Shown: positions 61,341 to 64,000 of the stretch, piece after piece
How the letters are laid out: every line of letters begins with the position of its first letter
Numbering within the stretch: position 1 is the stretch's first letter
Assembly (NCBI RefSeq): GCF_013113835.1
Contig: NZ_VTYQ01000010.1
Coordinates: forward strand, 49,773 to 113,772
Direction of reading: 5' to 3'
Length of the DNA stretch: 64,000 nt
Origin: Vibrio sp. RE88
GTDB lineage: Bacteria; Pseudomonadota; Gammaproteobacteria; Enterobacterales; Vibrionaceae
Notes under the pieces: model-generated
The model's input: only the letters and a program-made list of their open reading frames with translations
Told to the model about the DNA's origin: nothing
Databases searched by the model: none
Translations under genes and position numbers: made by a program

Positions 61341-63440
61341 ATGCAAGATCTCTTTTCGCGTCTTCAGCCTCTGGCGAGCAAAGGTTCAATCCGACAGATT
61401 GATTATCAGTTTGCTCGTTTTATTCTTGCTCAAAGTAAAGATGAATACGTTGCTTTTATTGCCGCAATCCTCAGCTGCGAGTTAGGTAAGGGGCATATTT
61501 GCTTGCCACTGTTTGACGGTTACGGACAGCCTGTGGATTTGGCAGCCAAATTGGGGCTGTTTGGTGATGCGGCTATCGAGCTTAATCAAATGCTACAAAA
61601 GGCAGATTGGCCATCACTACTTCAGGCTTCATCTTTGGTCGGGGAGCAAGGGCAGACATCGCCAATGATTTTTGACGGTGAACGGCTTTATCTGCATCGG
61701 TACTGGCATTACGAAGTTGTACTGGCAAGTCGCTTGAACAGCTTTGGATCACCTATGATCCTAAAGCCTACTGATGCCCAAAAACTGGCAGAGTTGCTGA
61801 ATCATCTGTTCGCCAGAAACTATCGTTATCTCTTTACTGCTCTGGCCTCCGCGCAATCTGATGGGAGTTCTACACAGGTACTCAGACAGCAGCTAGTCTG
61901 CGATCATCTTGATGTAGTGAGCAGCGAACAGCTCGATTGGCCTACCATAGACCAAAAGCTCCTTAGTGCGACCAAAATAGAGCATTTGAACGTACTGGAT
62001 CAGCTGGTACCCGTGTCGGTCTGTGTTAACTGGCAAAAGGTAGCGGCAGCGGTGGCATTGACGCGACGCTTTGCGGTGATTTCTGGTGGCCCGGGTACCG
62101 GAAAAACTACCACAGTGACGAAATTACTTGCCGCTCTGATCACTCAGGCTCAGCAAGCTGGAGATGTTCCGGTTATTAAGCTCGTCGCTCCGACAGGTAA
62201 AGCGGCTGCGCGATTGACGGAATCTATTGGTAAGGCGGTAGCAGAATTGCCCGTTGAACCCGCGCTTAAAGAGCAAATCCCAACCGACGCCAGCACTTTA
62301 CATCGCTTGCTAGGCGCGGTGCCAAACAGCGTTGAATTTCGTCACAACCAGCACAATCCACTTCACCTCGATATCTTAGTGGTGGATGAAGCCTCTATGG
62401 TGGATCTGCCCATGATGTATAAGTTGGTGGATGCACTGCCTAAACATGCCCGTTTGATACTGCTCGGTGATAAAGATCAGCTTGCGTCGGTGGAAGCTGG
62501 GGCTGTGCTGGGGGACATTTGCTCCTTTTACCAACAAGGCTACAGTGCCGCTCACGCCGGTGTGATTACTCAGCTTACTGGCTACCAGACACTGGCACAT
62601 TCCTCCAATACCACGGCGACTATTGCTGATAGTTTGTGCATGCTGCAAAAGAGCTACCGATTTGATGCCCGTTCAGGTATCGGACAATTAGCGAAAGCAA
62701 TCAATTCCGGCTCAATGCAAAAAGTTGATTGGGTCTGGCAGCGAGATTTCGAAGACATAGCGAGATTTCCTATTGATGGTCAGCACTACAGTCAGATGAT
62801 TCAAACATTGGCACAGGAATACAGCCATTACTTAAAGCGAATCGGACAAGTGGTCGTGGATCCCGACACTGAACAACCAGAAACCACTCATCAGCGTGCA
62901 AAAGATGCGCTGCAGTTGTTCGCAAAATGTCGTTTGCTGTGTGCCGTTCGAGAAGGGGACTTTGGTATCTCAGGACTTAATCAACGCATAGAGCGAGCAT
63001 TAAACGCACGTAAAATGATTCAGGTTCAGGACGAGATTTGGTATCACGGAAGGCCTGTTATGGTGGTACGTAACGATCACGCATTGGGCTTGTACAATGG
63101 TGATATTGGCCTTTGTCTACGTGATAACTCGGATGGAGTTGAGCGACTGAAGGTCTTTTTCGAACTCCCCGATGGATCGGTTAAAGCCGTGCTTCCAAGT
63201 CGAGTACCAGAGCATGAAACGGCCTACGCGATGACGATTCATAAATCACAGGGCAGTGAATTTGAGCACACCTTGATGATATTGCCACCAGAATTTACGC
63301 CAATTCTGACTCGTGAGCTTATCTATACGGGCATTACGCGTGCAAAACAAAAATTGAGTTTATATGTGGATGACAGAGTGATGGCGCGAGGGGTGAAGAT
63401 CAGAACTGAGAGAGCGAGTGGCTTGGTAAACCGTTTATAA
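61341..63440 (+). CDS. recD: exodeoxyribonuclease V alpha subunit RecD
   Basis: A 699-aa 5'-3' SF1 helicase of RecBCD. Walker A is SGGPGTGKTTT (Lys255), Walker B LVVDEASMVDLPMM, and the C-terminal motif TIHKSQGSEFEHTLMILP marks the helicase end. It is longer than E. coli RecD (608 aa), mostly through the N-terminal and middle regions. It is translationally coupled to recB (2 bp gap). Confidence 0.96.
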   Translation: MQDLFSRLQPLASKGSIRQIDYQFARFILAQSKDEYVAFIAAILSCELGKGHICLPLFDGYGQPVDLAAKLGLFGDAAIELNQMLQKADWPSLLQASSLVGEQGQTSPMIFDGERLYLHRYWHYEVVLASRLNSFGSPMILKPTDAQKLAELLNHLFARNYRYLFTALASAQSDGSSTQVLRQQLVCDHLDVVSSEQLDWPTIDQKLLSATKIEHLNVLDQLVPVSVCVNWQKVAAAVALTRRFAVISGGPGTGKTTTVTKLLAALITQAQQAGDVPVIKLVAPTGKAAARLTESIGKAVAELPVEPALKEQIPTDASTLHRLLGAVPNSVEFRHNQHNPLHLDILVVDEASMVDLPMMYKLVDALPKHARLILLGDKDQLASVEAGAVLGDICSFYQQGYSAAHAGVITQLTGYQTLAHSSNTTATIADSLCMLQKSYRFDARSGIGQLAKAINSGSMQKVDWVWQRDFEDIARFPIDGQHYSQMIQTLAQEYSHYLKRIGQVVVDPDTEQPETTHQRAKDALQLFAKCRLLCAVREGDFGISGLNQRIERALNARKMIQVQDEIWYHGRPVMVVRNDHALGLYNGDIGLCLRDNSDGVERLKVFFELPDGSVKAVLPSRVPEHETAYAMTIHKSQGSEFEHTLMILPPEFTPILTRELIYTGITRAKQKLSLYVDDRVMARGVKIRTERASGLVNRL

Positions 63441-63469
63441 CAATTACCATCCGTGGCTATTGAGAGAAG

Positions 63470-63649
63470 TTATTGAATTGCCTGGCTGAAAGAGATACTG
63501 CGGATGCCGTACTTCTGCTGGTAGTTCAATATAAATGCTTTTAAACCTTTACTGACTGGGAAGACGCAGTGGACGTCCAGCCCTTCCAGAAGTTCGTTAT
63601 CAGCCATATCCCAGAAACTCTGGATCGAGTTACAGATGATGGTTTTCAT
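63470..63649 (-). CDS. small hypothetical protein
   Basis: A 59-codon frame starting at ATG 63649 and ending at TAA 63470-63472. The product begins MKTIICNSIQSFWDMADNEL and ends ISFSQAIQ; composition is protein-like, with no signal peptide or known motif. A second, ATG-less frame on the same strand ends at 63653, just upstream, so the pair may be remains of one older gene. The ribosome-binding site is weak. Convergent with recD. I do not recognise it. Confidence 0.35.
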   Translation of the reverse strand: MKTIICNSIQSFWDMADNELLEGLDVHCVFPVSKGLKAFILNYQQKYGIRSISFSQAIQ

Positions 63650-63652
63650 CGG

Positions 63653-63829
63653 TCATTTGCTCTTAGTGACGTTGTTATCTACCTCAAGCAATCCGTGCGA
63701 CTTATCAGGCTTAGGTGCCTGTAAGTTGAAGACGAGTCCAATCGGGCTCCCCTTTTCCCGTAGCGGGTTATTAGGGAGCTCGAATTTTAACCAGTTAATG
63801 CAACAAAATAAAGCGGAAAAATTGATCAA
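63653..63829 (-). pseudogene. ATG-less open frame, possible gene remnant
   Basis: On the minus strand a frame open from about 63847 to the TGA at 63653-63655 reads INWLKFELPNNPLREKG, SPIGLVFNLQAPKPDKS and HGLLEVDNNVTKSK. It looks like coding sequence, but has only a TTG (63829) as possible start. The plus strand is also open here for 73 codons, so the coding call is uncertain. It may be a fragment of a gene broken near the repeat at 63899. Confidence 0.3.
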
Positions 63830-63861
63830 AATGGGAACAATAGCGTTTCAGCAGTGAGACG

Positions 63862-63890
63862 AGACAAAGAAACTTCCTAACTCTTTGTCT
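63862..63890. terminator. terminator-like inverted repeat
   Basis: AGACAAAGA and TCTTTGTCT are perfect 9-bp arms around an 11-nt loop, with TTG following. It is low in GC, so it may be a weak terminator or part of the adjoining repeat region. Confidence 0.4.
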
Positions 63891-63898
63891 TGTTACTA

Positions 63899-64000
63899 GG
63901 GTCTGTTGACCTTTTGAGCTGATTTTTGCAGCAGTTTGTGGGTTCTTTATACAAGGCAGAGGATTTGAAACGTAGTTGCCCTACCTGATAAGCCGATAAC
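63899..64000. mobile_element. possible end of a miniature inverted-repeat or insertion element
   Basis: The sequence from GGGTCTGTTGACCTTTTG onward looks like a terminal repeat of a repeated Vibrio element; GGTC-TGTT-GACC inside it is itself palindromic. The preceding bases are CTA, which would allow a TA target duplication. The other end is outside the window, so identity rests on recall of similar repeats and is not proven. Confidence 0.4.

Noticed and set aside
63636..63857. 73-codon plus-strand frame downstream of recD
   Set aside because: It overlaps the two minus-strand frames, has no ribosome-binding site and begins within antisense sequence; the minus-strand reading seemed more protein-like, though neither is secure.

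Overview
The window is a stretch of core chromosome from a gammaproteobacterium that I place in the genus Vibrio. The reasons are a galETKM cluster, an OxyR2/Prx2-type redox pair next to aceBA, queA-tgt-yajC-secDF, a Pho cluster whose PstC and PstA are very large, and recC-recB-recD without ptrA. Base composition and codon use look uniform. I saw no prophage, integron cassette run, CRISPR array, rRNA or tRNA. The species cannot be fixed from the sequence alone.

Layout. 1-5732: galactose operon galETKM, convergent with its LacI-family repressor galR. 5897-7583: csaA, a small outer-membrane beta-barrel protein and a gamma-glutamylcyclotransferase-like protein. 7706-11858: a sugar PTS block (EIIABC, an AraC regulator, and an EIIB plus EIIA pair with no EIIC). 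12085-16455: nnrS, dapD, and a divergent 2-Cys peroxiredoxin/oxyR2 pair. 17097-20742: glyoxylate shunt aceB and aceA, and a CBS-pair protein. 21060-26764: queA, tgt, yajC, secD, secF. 26843-31943: an orphan periplasmic binding protein, a DUF1904 protein, mepA, ferredoxin yfhL, trhP and rdgC. 32151-45235: the phosphate and polyphosphate block phoB-phoR-pstS, ppx and ppk1 (minus strand), pstC-pstA-pstB-phoU, and ppk2. 45294-46493: cutC and yebG. 46688-51886: a TetR regulator divergent from an RND efflux adaptor and pump. 51943-53906: a LysR regulator divergent from a TDT-family transporter. 54001-63440: recC, recB, recD. 63441-64000: small minus-strand open frames and what looks like one end of a miniature or insertion element.

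Several regulatory circuits can be read directly. A GalR operator overlaps the expected galE start region. Two NorR-type GT-N7-AC boxes lie upstream of a sigma-54 promoter at nnrS. Four short palindromes, one HexR-like, sit upstream of aceB. Three Pho boxes precede phoB, ppk1 and pstC, each followed by a -10-like element about 10 bp away. A LexA box precedes yebG. A 12-bp palindrome overlaps the promoter of the RND operon.

The least explained items are: the EIIA protein, whose N-terminal part looks like an HPr domain that has lost its phospho-histidine; a leader hairpin that buries the Shine-Dalgarno of the outer-membrane protein; the beta-propeller-like and coiled-coil insertions in PstC and PstA; the structured gap between recC and recB; and the small-ORF and repeat region at the right edge.
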